A stretch of DNA of 64,000 nt from Cellulomonas xiejunii (GTDB lineage: Bacteria; Actinomycetota; Actinomycetes; Actinomycetales; Cellulomonadaceae), in NCBI RefSeq assembly GCF_024508315.1, contig NZ_CP101987.1:3782001-3846000 (forward strand), in the 5' to 3' direction. Positions 35,548 through 45,761 of this stretch are shown piece after piece (positions within the stretch are counted from its first letter, which is position 1; every line of letters begins with the position of its first letter). A program made the position numbers and the translations under genes. The notes below the pieces were generated by a model. That model did no database searches. It was given only the letters and a program-made list of their open reading frames with translations, and was not told the DNA's origin.

Positions 35548-36501
35548 GTGGGCGGTGTTCCCGGGGTCCGGCCCCCCGACCTGTCGGAGCTGACCCGCGC
35601 CCAGGACCGCATGACGTTCCTCTACCTCGAACGTTGCGTCATCCACCGCGACGCCAACGCGATCACCGCCACCGACGACCGCGGGACCGTGCACATCCCC
35701 GCGGCGTCGCTGGGCGCACTGCTGCTGGGACCGGGAACGAACGTGAGCCACGCAGCGATGACACTGCTCGCCGAGTCCGGGTCGACAGCCGTCTGGGTCG
35801 GCGAGCACGCGGTGCGCTACTACGCGCACGGCCGCTCGCTCGCCCGGTCGTCACGCCTGCTGCTCGCCCAGGCCGAGCTCGTCACCAACCAGTCCTCACG
35901 GCTGCGTGTCGCCCGTGAGATGTACGCCATGCGGTTCCCAGGTGAGGACACGTCAGCGTTGACGATGCAGCAGCTTCGCGGCCGCGAGGGTGCCCGCGTC
36001 CGACGGTGCTACCGCGACCAGGCCGCACTGCACGGCATCGCGTGGGACAAGCGCCGCTACGACCCGGACGACTTCAGCTCCGGCGACCCGGTCAACCAGG
36101 CGCTGTCTGCCGCGACCACCGCGCTGTACGGCCTCGTGCACGCGGTCGTGGTCGCCCTCGGCTGCTCGCCTGGCCTGGGCTTCGTTCACACGGGACACGT
36201 GAGGTCGTTCGTCTTCGACATCGCTGACCTCTACAAGGCCGAGCACGCCATCCCATGCGCCTTCGAGACGGCAGCGGCCGGCTACGCCGACATCGGCGCC
36301 GAGACCCGACGCGCCATGCGAGAACGGTTCCGCGACGGCCGGCTGCTAGAACGGTGCAGCCACGACATCCACCGCCTCCTCGGCCCAGAGACCGCCCACG
36401 GGGTCGACGACGACGTCGAACCGCAGGTCGTGCGCCTCTGGGACGGCGGGACCAAGACGGTCGCAGGTGGCACGTCCTGGGACGGCGAGGTCGACTGGTG
36501 A
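35548..36501 (+). CDS. cas1: Cas1e integrase
   Basis: The 317-residue integrase of spacer acquisition starts GVRPPDLSELTRAQDRMTFLYLERC in two conserved blocks and has the metal-binding residues of the active site: Glu147 in QQLRGREGARVRR, His214 in GFVHTG, and Asp224/Asp227 in SFVFDIADLYK. It works as a Cas1-Cas2 complex to insert prespacers at the leader end. The GTG start is one base after the cas6e stop. The cas2 GTG overlaps its stop. Confidence 0.95.
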   Translation: MGGVPGVRPPDLSELTRAQDRMTFLYLERCVIHRDANAITATDDRGTVHIPAASLGALLLGPGTNVSHAAMTLLAESGSTAVWVGEHAVRYYAHGRSLARSSRLLLAQAELVTNQSSRLRVAREMYAMRFPGEDTSALTMQQLRGREGARVRRCYRDQAALHGIAWDKRRYDPDDFSSGDPVNQALSAATTALYGLVHAVVVALGCSPGLGFVHTGHVRSFVFDIADLYKAEHAIPCAFETAAAGYADIGAETRRAMRERFRDGRLLERCSHDIHRLLGPETAHGVDDDVEPQVVRLWDGGTKTVAGGTSWDGEVDW

Positions 36502-36836
36502 TCGTCCTCGTCCTCACCGCCTGCCCCGACGGGCTGCGCGGCCACCTCACCCGCTGGCTCCTGGAGGTCTCCGCCGGCGTCTTCGTCGGCCACGCCACGA
36601 ACCGCGTGCGCGACGAGCTCTGGGACCGCACGGTGGAGCTCGTCGGGCGGGGGCGCGCCCTGATGGTCGTCACGGCGCCCACCGAGCAGCGGTTCGAGAT
36701 CCGCAGCCACGGACACCACTGGACACCCGAGGACATGGAAGGGCTCACGCTCATGCGCCGTGCACCGCCCGCCACCGGCAAGGATGATGGACGCGGACAC
36801 GGATGGAGCAATGCCGCGCGTCGACGGCGGCGATAG
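36498..36836 (+). CDS. cas2: Cas2e
   Basis: The 112-residue Cas2e, start VIVLVLTACPDGLRGHLTRW, continues EVSAGVFVGHATNRVRDELW, the diagnostic stretch of the E-type Cas2 dimer that bridges two Cas1 dimers. The last 20 residues are Gly/Arg-rich and basic, longer than the minimal fold, and could touch DNA. The GTG at 36498 overlaps the cas1 stop (GTGA). The CRISPR leader and array follow directly. Confidence 0.93.
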   Translation: MIVLVLTACPDGLRGHLTRWLLEVSAGVFVGHATNRVRDELWDRTVELVGRGRALMVVTAPTEQRFEIRSHGHHWTPEDMEGLTLMRRAPPATGKDDGRGHGWSNAARRRRR

Positions 36837-36895
36837 GTGCTGCGAAAGTGAAGTCAGTGAGTGCTGCTTCATGGTGAGTGCGCTAGTCAGGAAGA
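36837..36895 (+). promoter_or_regulatory. CRISPR leader
   Basis: The 59 bp between the cas2 stop and the first repeat are clearly lower in GC than the surroundings (GAAAGTGAAGTCAGTGAGTG). A purine-rich GTGAAGTCAGTGAGTG resembles I-E leaders. It should hold the array promoter and the integration signals, unless the promoter lies within cas2. Confidence 0.7.
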
Positions 36896-39800
36896 GTCCG
36901 CTCCCCGCGTGCGGGGATGAGCCGTCGGACAGTTGTTCACCCGATGCAGTGACTGCGTCCGCTCCCCGCGTGCGGGGATGAGCCCATCAGGTACAGGCCA
37001 GCAGCGAAAGCCACGTAGTCCGCTCCCCGCGTGCGGGGATGAGCCCCCAGCCGGTCCCAGCCGGGTGGGCGAAAGGTTGTCCGCTCCCCGCGTGCGGGGA
37101 TGAGCCGGTCCGCCGCGCACTGGCCCGCGTCCTGCGGCCGTCCGCTCCCCGCGTGCGGGGATGAGCCCGCCACGACCGGCGTCGAGGTGCCCGACTCCCG
37201 GTCCGCTCCCCGCGTGCGGGGATGAGCCCACCACGGACACCGCCTCGCCTGCCGAGACGCTGTCCGCTCCCCGCGTGCGGGGATGAGCCCGCATCGAAGA
37301 ACGCGCCGACGTCGATCACACCGTCCGCTCCCCGCGTGCGGGGATGAGCCCACCGCGAGGCCGGCCCCTGCGCCGGTCACCCAGTCCGCTCCCCGCGTGC
37401 GGGGATGAGCCCGTGGTCCGCTGTCCGAGGCGGCCGGGCTCGTGGTCCGCTCCCCGCGTGCGGGGATGAGCCCGGCGGCGCCCGGTGACCGGCCGCCACG
37501 TGGCAGTCCGCTCCCCGCGTGCGGGGATGAGCCGGACTTGACGTCGTCAACGATGCTGATCTTGATGTCCGCTCCCCGCGTGCGGGGATGAGCCGGCACC
37601 CCCATGCCCGGAGCGCTCGACCCCAACGTCCGCTCCCCGCGTGCGGGGATGAGCCCGGGCTGATCAGCGGCGCCGGCAGTCTGCTGAGGTCCGCTCCCCG
37701 CGTGCGGGGATGAGCCCCGCCTGGCGGACGAGCTCGGGCTGATCCCGTCGTCCGCTCCCCGCGTGCGGGGATGAGCCGTCGACCGCGGCACTCTCGCCGG
37801 CGGCCTCGACGTCCGCTCCCCGCGTGCGGGGATGAGCCGTCCGACGACGGCGCCACGGCCGTCTACACCGGGTCCGCTCCCCGCGTGCGGGGATGAGCCC
37901 ACGCTCAAGCGTCACCACGTCGCGCCGGTGGAGTCCGCTCCCCGCGTGCGGGGATGAGCCGGTGCCGCCGACCAGGCCCACGCCCCAGCGGACGTCCGCT
38001 CCCCGCGTGCGGGGATGAGCCCAGACCGTGCTGTCTCTGGCCGGCGACGGTAACGTCCGCTCCCCGCGTGCGGGGATGAGCCCGCGGCCGGCGCTTTCAA
38101 CGCGAGCGTGACGCAGTCCGCTCCCCGCGTGCGGGGATGAGCCCACGCTGGGGTACTCGGCGCCCGTGTTCGTGCGGTCCGCTCCCCGCGTGCGGGGATG
38201 AGCCCAGGCCGAGGGCACCGCCGAGCCCGGCCGTGTTGTCCGCTCCCCGCGTGCGGGGATGAGCCCACCTCAGCACCTCCGCCACCTTTCCGCCACGGGT
38301 CCGCTCCCCGCGTGCGGGGATGAGCCCTCGAACGACAGCGGCACCGAGACGACGTGTCGGTCCGCTCCCCGCGTGCGGGGATGAGCCCCCCTCACAGGGC
38401 CTAGTCCCGAATGTCCGGTTGTCCGCTCCCCGCGTGCGGGGATGAGCCCGTGGCGCGTTCGGCGTCCGTCCACGACACGAGGTCCGCTCCCCGCGTGCGG
38501 GGATGAGCCGTCGCCGGGCCCCGTCAGGAGTTTGTGCAGGCGGTCCGCTCCCCGCGTGCGGGGATGAGCCGAGCTGGACGACGTCGGGCTGACCGGCGAG
38601 GCCGTCCGCTCCCCGCGTGCGGGGATGAGCCGGAGGTCCTTCGAGCGAAGGAGTTCCAGGACTAGTCCGCTCCCCGCGTGCGGGGATGAGCCCTGGGCGA
38701 ACTTCGCGACGGAGAGGGCAGCGAAGTCCGCTCCCCGCGTGCGGGGATGAGCCCGAATGGGCAGCTGTCGGCGCGGGCTCATCGCGCGTCCGCTCCCCGC
38801 GTGCGGGGATGAGCCCCAGGGGCAGACGGTGGCCGTCACGCTGCGCCCGTCCGCTCCCCGCGTGCGGGGATGAGCCCTGGCCGCTCGTCGTCGGGATCAT
38901 CACCGGGCCGTCCGCTCCCCGCGTGCGGGGATGAGCCGGCAGTCGTCCGCCTCACGGATCGCACCGGCCCGTCCGCTCCCCGCGTGCGGGGATGAGCCCT
39001 CCTCACCCAGCACGGTGGCGACCGGGGCGTCGTCCGCTCCCCGCGTGCGGGGATGAGCCCCCGTTTTACGTGGCTCACCGCTGCGGCGGAGGGTCCGCTC
39101 CCCGCGTGCGGGGATGAGCCGGCCCACAAGTCGACCGCGCGGTAGAACATCAGGTCCGCTCCCCGCGTGCGGGGATGAGCCCGCGGTAGCGACGTGGCGG
39201 CGGTGACCGACCGTGTCCGCTCCCCGCGTGCGGGGATGAGCCTCAGGTCGTTGGCCTTGCCGGCCTCGACCACCCGTCCGCTCCCCGCGTGCGGGGATGA
39301 GCCCCGGCCGGCCATGGTCACCGTGGAGTACACGCAGTCCGCTCCCCGCGTGCGGGGATGAGCCGGTCTCGACGTGCCCGAGCGGCCCGGTCCGGACGTC
39401 CGCTCCCCGCGTGCGGGGATGAGCCCGATGCAGACGACCAGGGATCGTTTCCTGGCGGGTCCGCTCCCCGCGTGCGGGGATGAGCCGGCGATCGAGGTGT
39501 CCGTCTGGCGGTGCGCCACGTCCGCTCCCCGCGTGCGGGGATGAGCCGTTGTTCGGCAACGGCGACCCGCGCTCGGCGATGTCCGCTCCCCGCGTGCGGG
39601 GATGAGCCCACCGTCCGCAGCATGAAGCCCACGAACGTGCGGTCCGCTCCCCGCGTGCGGGGATGAGCCCCTGATCCAGCCGGCCCTGTCGCGTGCGCTG
39701 GAGTCCGCTCCCCGCGTGCGGGGATGAGCCGTGATCCCGCCGGCGGGCATCCCCGCGGCGCGCGTCCGCTCCCCGCGTGCGGGGATGAGCCGCGCACGCG

Positions 39801-41998
39801 CGGCGCCGATGCGGGCGTGGGTGGGTCCGCTCCCCGCGTGCGGGGATGAGCCGTCGACGTTGCCGGCGGCGAGGTTCGTGACGAAGTCCGCTCCCCGCGT
39901 GCGGGGATGAGCCCGCCTCGACACCCTCACCCCCGCCGACGTGCGAGTCCGCTCCCCGCGTGCGGGGATGAGCCCACGATGAGGTTGTTGGTCAGACCCA
40001 GCAGGGTGTCCGCTCCCCGCGTGCGGGGATGAGCCCCGCGTGAAGCCGGACTACGCGGACGCCGGCGGGTCCGCTCCCCGCGTGCGGGGATGAGCCGTCG
40101 TCGAACACCCGCGAGGCGTCCGTCTCCACGTCCGCTCCCCGCGTGCGGGGATGAGCCGACCGACGGGTCAGCGCCCAGCATCCAGAACTCGTCCGCTCCC
40201 CGCGTGCGGGGATGAGCCGCCCACCCGGCCCTAGGGCCCCGACACCCGTAGGTCCGCTCCCCGCGTGCGGGGATGAGCCCATGGCAGCAGCGATCATCGA
40301 GGGCCGCGTCCTGTCCGCTCCCCGCGTGCGGGGATGAGCCGGACTTCTCGAGCTGGCCGACCGAGTCCACGGCGTCCGCTCCCCGCGTGCGGGGATGAGC
40401 CGTCCGGCAAGCCGCGGTGCCCGATGTGCCGGCGGTCCGCTCCCCGCGTGCGGGGATGAGCCCAGCTCGCTGCCGGTCTCTAGGACAGCCCTGTCGTCCG
40501 CTCCCCGCGTGCGGGGATGAGCCGTCGGCAGCGTTCGCCTCGATCTCCTGCCCCACGTCCGCTCCCCGCGTGCGGGGATGAGCCCGACGTGCCCGCGTCC
40601 GAACCGACGAGCCCCGCGTCCGCTCCCCGCGTGCGGGGATGAGCCGACACCGTGGTCCTCTCCGCCCTTGGCGATGTCGTCCGCTCCCCGCGTGCGGGGA
40701 TGAGCCGTACCACGTGGCCGACGTGCGCGGGGAGGCCAGGTCCGCTCCCCGCGTGCGGGGATGAGCCCTCCATTTGGTCGGCGAGCGGGGTGGCGGGGAA
40801 GTCCGCTCCCCGCGTGCGGGGATGAGCCCAGGCTGCGAACCTCGGGTTTCTGCTTCTCGCGGTCCGCTCCCCGCGTGCGGGGATGAGCCCCGCGCACAGT
40901 CGGCTGCTGAGGTGTGGGACGCGTCCGCTCCCCGCGTGCGGGGATGAGCCGATCAGCGTGCCGTCGTCGGCCCTCACGGGTGGGTCCGCTCCCCGCGTGC
41001 GGGGATGAGCCCGGTCAGATCCCCCCCGCGGCGTTGGCGACGATGTCCGCTCCCCGCGTGCGGGGATGAGCCCCGCATCATCGGCGAGCGTGTCGCACGC
41101 GCGAAGTCCGCTCCCCGCGTGCGGGGATGAGCCGTTCAGGACGCCCTCGTGGGGGCCGTCGATCCGGTCCGCTCCCCGCGTGCGGGGATGAGCCGTCGTT
41201 CTCGGTCTACCTGTTCGGCGCCACCGCGTCCGCTCCCCGCGTGCGGGGATGAGCCGCCCTGGGGCAGGTCGTCGTCCAGGGAGGGCGAGTCCGCTCCCCG
41301 CGTGCGGGGATGAGCCGCGACGCACGAGCGGGCACCTTCCAGGTCGTCAGTCCGCTCCCCGCGTGCGGGGATGAGCCCCGCGGCGCCGGCGGGGTGGGCG
41401 TCATCGCCTGGTCCGCTCCCCGCGTGCGGGGATGAGCCCGCTTGCCCCTCGGGTGTCACGACCCACAGCCGGTCCGCTCCCCGCGTGCGAGGATGAGCCG
41501 GCCGGCGTCGTGGTGTCGTCCGGCGGTGTGCTCGGTCCGCTCCCCGCGTGCGGGGATGAGCCGAAGAGCTCGGGATCGGTCTGTGAGCACAGGCCGTCCG
41601 CTCCCCGCGTGCGGGGATGAGCCCGCCACGCCGGCGTCGGCGTCACCGGCGAACGCGTCCGCTCCCCGCGTGCGGGGATGAGCCGTCCGGGCAGCACGCC
41701 GGCGAGGTCGGCTGGTCGTCCGCTCCCCGCGTGCGGGGATGAGCCGGGCCGGGTCGTGCACCCCGCGGCCCGCCAGCTGTCCGCTCCCCGCGTGCGGGGA
41801 TGAGCCGGGCGAGACCGCAAGCATGGGCGTCGTCAAGACGTCCGCTCCCCGCGTGCGGGGATGAGCCGTACGGGGCGTGCTCGGCGGCGACGAGACGGGC
41901 GTCCGCTCCCCGCGTGCGGGGATGAGCCCCACGACGGGGCCGGCGAGGCCGGGGGAGAGCACGGGATCGCGTCCGCTCCCCGCGTGCGGGGATGAGCC
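36896..41998 (+). CRISPR. Type I-E CRISPR array, 84 repeats / 83 spacers
   Basis: The repeat is 28 invariant bases beginning GTCCGCTCCCCGCG and ending GCGGGGATGAGCC, plus a 29th base that is C or G, with one T. Repeats recur every 61 bp (29 + 32). I followed starts from 36896 to 41971 and counted 84. Exceptions to the 61-bp period are 62 bp (38726 to 38788), 63 bp (41472 to 41535) and 70 bp (41901 to 41971). Only one repeat, at 41472, shows a substitution (GTGCGAGG). Repeats contain the palindrome processed by Cas6e. The array reads in the same direction as the cas genes, with the leader at the cas2 side. No two spacers I compared looked identical. Confidence 0.98.
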
Positions 41999-42193
41999 CC
42001 GCACCACGTCGACCTCCAACGCGTCAACGCGATGACGACGTGCCTGTTCAGCACCGAGCCACCGCGCGCAGGCACGTCCGCGCCCTCCTCGCCAGACTTG
42101 ATTCTGCCGCCGGACGACGAGGCGGACCGCCACGTCATCGGCGGAGCTGCGGTTCCTGGCGCACCCAGCGTCAGGGCTGAGCGGCCTGGCCCC
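41999..42193. other. Gap between array end and stress-protein gene
   Basis: These 195 bp show no gene, repeat or clear terminator that I can support. This trailer side is convergent to the minus-strand universal stress protein gene. Confidence 0.4.
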
Positions 42194-42598
42194 TCAGCGC
42201 CCCGGCGCGTCCGGCGCCTTCACCGCCAGCACGGGGCACTGCGCGCCGAGCAGGATGCGCTGCGCGGTCGACCCGAGCAGGAGCTTGCCGACGGGTGAGC
42301 GGTGCCGGATGCCGATGACGAGCAGGCTCGCGCCGACCTCGTCGGCGATCGCGACCAGCTCCTCGGCGATGTCCCGTGCGACGGCCTGACGGATCTGCGC
42401 CTCGACCCCGAGAGACTCCAGCATCGCTTGCACCTCGCTGACGTCGGCGGAGGAGGCGAACCGGTCGTCGACGGCCGCGGTGCCGGTCGTCGCGTTGACC
42501 ACGAGCAGGTCCTCGCGGTGCGCGAGCGCCTCGCGAGCGCTCCGCACGAGGGCCGCGTGACCCCGGGCGTCGGGCGTCCAGCCCACGACGACGGTCAT
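42194..42598 (-). CDS. Universal stress protein (UspA family)
   Basis: The 134-residue single Usp domain starts [21 protein letters not shown] and has the nucleotide-binding pattern [28 protein letters not shown] split over its C-terminal third (GxxG...GS), typical of ATP-binding Usp proteins. Its ATG overlaps the stop of the TctA gene (ATGA), so it is made together with the transporter and may adjust it, for example by sensing ATP. That link is inferred. Confidence 0.85.
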   Translation of the reverse strand: MTVVVGWTPDARGHAALVRSAREALAHREDLLVVNATTGTAAVDDRFASSADVSEVQAMLESLGVEAQIRQAVARDIAEELVAIADEVGASLLVIGIRHRSPVGKLLLGSTAQRILLGAQCPVLAVKAPDAPGR

Positions 42599-44121
42599 CG
42601 CCTCACCTCTTCCTCGAGCGCGTCGACCGCGTCCGCGAGCCGTTCCGGTCCCTGCCGGCCGGGGATCAGCCGCAGCACGAGCGGCCACAGGAGCAGGGCC
42701 GCGACGACGACGTAGACGATCACCGCGACGGGCTCGCTCCACAGCGCGGACACGTCCCCGCGCGACAGCTGCAGCGCCTGGCCGAGCTGCTCCTCCAGGC
42801 GCGGCTCGAGGATCACCCCGACGATGAGCGGCAGCACCGGCACCCCGAACCGCCGCATCGCGAACCCGAGCACGCCGAACAGGACGAGCAGCGCGACGTC
42901 GAACCACTGGAAGTTCACGCTGTACGCGCCGAGCACCGCGAAGAACAGGATGCCCGCGTACAGGTACGGCCGCGGTGTGCGCAGCAGCCGCGCCCACAGC
43001 GGCGCGAGCGGCAGGTTGATGACGAGCAGCAGCGTGTTGGCGACGAACAGGCTGGCCAGCAGCGTCCACACCAGCTCGGGCTCGGCCTCGAAGAGCTGGG
43101 GGCCGGGCTGGAGCCCGTAGCCCTGCATGGCGGCGAGGATGACGGCCGCGGTCGCGGTGGTCGGCAGGCCGATGGCCAGCAGCGGCACGAGGGTGCCGGC
43201 GGCCGACGCGTTGTTCGCGGCCTCGGGGCCGGCGACGCCCTCGATCGCGCCCTTGCCGAACTCGTCGCGGTGCTTGCCTGCCAGCCGCCGCTCGGTGACG
43301 TACGACAGGAAGGTCGGCATCTCGGCGCCGCCCGCGGGCAGCGCGCCGAACGGGAAGCCCCACGCGGTGCCCCGCAGCCACGGCTTCCACGACCGCCCCC
43401 AGTCCGCACGGTCCATCCACGGGCGCCCCACGGGGATGATCTCGAGCGGGCGTCGGCGCAGGTGGGCGGCGACCCACAGGGCCTCCCCGACGGCGAAGAT
43501 CGCGACCGCGACGACGACGATGTCGATCCCGTCGGCCAGCAGCGGGTTGCCGAACGTGAGGCGCGGCTGCCCGGTGGCGGTGCCGACGAGCCCGATCGTC
43601 AGCCCCAGCGCCAGCGCGATGAACCCGCGCAGCCGCGAGCTGCCCAGCACGGTCGTCACCGCCAGGAGCGCGAGGACCATCAGCGCGAAGTACGACGGCG
43701 CACCGAGGACGACGACCCACTCGGCGACGGTCGGTGCGAGCGCGACCAGCAGGATCGTGCCGATGGTCCCCGCGACGAACGAGCCGATCGCCGCGGTCGC
43801 GAGCGCCTGCGCCGCACGTCCCGTCTTGGCCATCTTGTTGCCCTCGAGCGCGGTGATGACCGACGACGACTCCCCCGGCGTGTTCAGCAGGATCGACGTC
43901 GTCGACCCGCCGTACATGCCGCCGTAGTAGATGCCCGCGAACAGGATGAGCGCGGCGCTGGGCTCGACGTTGTACGTGACCGGCAGCAGCAGCGCGACGG
44001 TCATGGCGGGGCCGATGCCCGGCAGCACGCCCACGGCGGTGCCGAGCATCACGCCGAGCACCGCGTACAGCAGGTTCTCCGGGGTGACGGCCAGGCTCAG
44101 GCCCGTGAGCAGCGCGTCCAT
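42595..44121 (-). CDS. tctA: Tripartite tricarboxylate transporter large permease TctA
   Basis: The 508-residue, roughly twelve-helix permease has [19 protein letters not shown] near the N-terminus, [19 protein letters not shown], and [19 protein letters not shown], all family hallmarks. With TctB and the TctC binding protein it imports a tricarboxylate such as citrate, driven by an ion gradient. ATG at 44121 or GTG at 44124 may be the start. The tctB stop is 14-17 bp upstream. The universal stress protein gene overlaps its end. Confidence 0.92.
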   Translation of the reverse strand: MDALLTGLSLAVTPENLLYAVLGVMLGTAVGVLPGIGPAMTVALLLPVTYNVEPSAALILFAGIYYGGMYGGSTTSILLNTPGESSSVITALEGNKMAKTGRAAQALATAAIGSFVAGTIGTILLVALAPTVAEWVVVLGAPSYFALMVLALLAVTTVLGSSRLRGFIALALGLTIGLVGTATGQPRLTFGNPLLADGIDIVVVAVAIFAVGEALWVAAHLRRRPLEIIPVGRPWMDRADWGRSWKPWLRGTAWGFPFGALPAGGAEMPTFLSYVTERRLAGKHRDEFGKGAIEGVAGPEAANNASAAGTLVPLLAIGLPTTATAAVILAAMQGYGLQPGPQLFEAEPELVWTLLASLFVANTLLLVINLPLAPLWARLLRTPRPYLYAGILFFAVLGAYSVNFQWFDVALLVLFGVLGFAMRRFGVPVLPLIVGVILEPRLEEQLGQALQLSRGDVSALWSEPVAVIVYVVVAALLLWPLVLRLIPGRQGPERLADAVDALEEEVRR

Positions 44122-44137
44122 CACAGGACCCCGTCCA

Positions 44138-44680
44138 TCACAGGATCCCGTCCAGCACGCCCGCCGGGATGGGGATGCCCAGCCCGACGTAGAACCCGTA
44201 CCAGGACCCCACCGACATGACCGCCCCGATCAGCAGGTTGCGCACCCAGTGCCGGTTGCCGAGCACCGTCGCGGCGGCGGCGAACAGCAGCGCCCCGACG
44301 ATCGCCCACCCGAGCACGTCGATCAGCGCGATGGTCGCGACGAGCACGCCCGCCAGCCCGGCCAGGGTGCGCCAGTCCGTGCCCTGGTCGAGGTCGACGT
44401 CCTCCCCTGCCTCGCCCTCGGCACGGTCGCCGCGGGCCGTCGCGACCGCGAGCAGCACCGCGAGCACGACCAGGGCGGACCCGATGACGTACCCGAACGC
44501 GGCCGGCCGGACGACCTGGTCGGCGAACCCGGGACCCATGCCCGCGGAGTCGACGACCGTCCACACCCCGACGACGGCGAGCACGGCGGCCAGGCCGTAC
44601 TGCGCGCGGTCCACGGTCGGCGCCGGGGCGTCCTCACCGGGCGCCGTGGCGGCGCGGCCCGCGTCGTCGGCCGCGCTCAC
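44138..44680 (-). CDS. tctB: Tripartite tricarboxylate transporter small permease TctB
   Basis: The 180-residue protein has four membrane segments and a soluble acidic insert ([13 protein letters not shown]) between segments 2 and 3. It ends in [18 protein letters not shown], a strongly conserved TctB tail. It is the small membrane subunit of the tripartite transporter. The GTG at 44680 overlaps the tctC stop (GTGA), confirming an operon in the order C-B-A. Confidence 0.88.
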   Translation of the reverse strand: MSAADDAGRAATAPGEDAPAPTVDRAQYGLAAVLAVVGVWTVVDSAGMGPGFADQVVRPAAFGYVIGSALVVLAVLLAVATARGDRAEGEAGEDVDLDQGTDWRTLAGLAGVLVATIALIDVLGWAIVGALLFAAAATVLGNRHWVRNLLIGAVMSVGSWYGFYVGLGIPIPAGVLDGIL

Positions 44681-45684
44681 AGCAGGCCCAGGTCGTCGAG
44701 GGTGGTGGCCACGCGCTCGTCCTGCTCGACCAGGAACTGCTCGAACTCGTCGCCGGTGACGAACGCGTCGACCCAGCCGTTGGCCTCCAGGGTCTCCTGC
44801 CAGGCGTCGGTCGCGTGCATCTGCTCGAGCAGCGCGATGTGGGCGTCGCGGACCTCGTCGGGGATGCCGGGCGGTGCCAGCACCCCGCGCCAGTTGGTGA
44901 AGACGAGGTCGATGCCGGACTCCACGAGCGTGGGGGCGTCGACGCCCGCGAGCCGCTCCTCGCCCGAGACGGCGAGCACGCGCAGCGACCCGTCGGCGAT
45001 CTGCCCCTCGAACTCCGCCAGGCCCGAGGTGCCGACGTCGATCTTGCTCCCCAGCAGCGCCGTGGTCAGAGGACCGCCGCCGTCGTAGGAGATGTAGTTG
45101 ACCTGCGTCGGGTCCACCCCGACGGCCGCAGCAAGCTGCATGGGGAACAGGTGGTCAGGCCCGCCAGGGCTGGACCCACCGCCGACCCGCACGCTGCCGG
45201 GGTCCGCGAGCCACGCCGTGACCAGGTCCTCGACCGTCTCGAACGGCGAGTCGGCCGGGACCAGCAGCCCCTCCTGCTCCTCGACGAGCTGCGCGATGGG
45301 CGTCGCGCCGCTGACGCGCGCGTCGGACCCGTTGGTGTACGTCGCGCCCACCACGCCCAGGCCCATCGTCATGAGCAGGTCCTGCGCGCCGCGCTCGTTG
45401 ACGAGCCGCTGCATCGCGACCGTCCCGCTCGCACCGGTCACGTTGCTGACCTCGAACCGGCCCGTCAGGTCGGCGGTCTCCATGACGCGCGTCGCGGCGC
45501 GGCCCGTCTGGTCGTACCCGCCGCCGGGCGCGTTGGGGATCATCATCCGCAGCCGGCGGTTCTCGCCGCCGTCGTCACCGCGCGTGACGCCGCAGCCGGC
45601 GAGCACCAGCACCGCGACCATGACCGCCGCGAGCACCGCCACCCCGCGCCCGACCGGCCCCGGCCGGTCCGTGACGACCCCCAT
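44677..45684 (-). CDS. tctC: Tripartite tricarboxylate transporter binding lipoprotein TctC
   Basis: The 335-residue solute-binding protein has a lipoprotein signal (VLVLAGC, Cys near residue 31). The mature domain has MMIPNAPGGGYDQTGRAATR, VSNVTGASGTVAMQ and YISYDGGGPLTTALLG, the carboxylate-binding signatures of the TctC/Bug family. It binds the organic acid outside the cell. ATG at 45684 follows GAGGGGG. It is the first gene of the tctCBA-usp operon. Confidence 0.9.
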   Translation of the reverse strand: MGVVTDRPGPVGRGVAVLAAVMVAVLVLAGCGVTRGDDGGENRRLRMMIPNAPGGGYDQTGRAATRVMETADLTGRFEVSNVTGASGTVAMQRLVNERGAQDLLMTMGLGVVGATYTNGSDARVSGATPIAQLVEEQEGLLVPADSPFETVEDLVTAWLADPGSVRVGGGSSPGGPDHLFPMQLAAAVGVDPTQVNYISYDGGGPLTTALLGSKIDVGTSGLAEFEGQIADGSLRVLAVSGEERLAGVDAPTLVESGIDLVFTNWRGVLAPPGIPDEVRDAHIALLEQMHATDAWQETLEANGWVDAFVTGDEFEQFLVEQDERVATTLDDLGLL

Positions 45685-45761
45685 GCAGAACACCCCCTCG
45701 TGCCTGGGTCGATCCTCATCCCTGCGGGGCGGACCGGCACGTCGAGGAGGCGGGCTCCGCC

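Noticed and set aside
30683..36836. The chance that the Cascade genes are broken
   Set aside because: All frames are open at expected lengths, overlaps are tidy, and catalytic residues of Cas3, Cas6e and Cas1 are present.
36896..41998. Self-targeting spacers against genes in this window
   Set aside because: I saw no obvious match while reading, but could not compare 83 spacers with 64 kb by eye. A BLASTN of all spacers against the genome would decide; a full-length match outside the array would support it.
36887..42138. Many minus-strand open frames across the array, encoding proteins full of SSPHAGSG, IPARGERT and HPRTRGAD
   Set aside because: They are translations of the CRISPR repeat. 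The 61-bp period rotates the frame each unit, so all three frames stay open. There are no starts with binding sites and no relation to any protein family.
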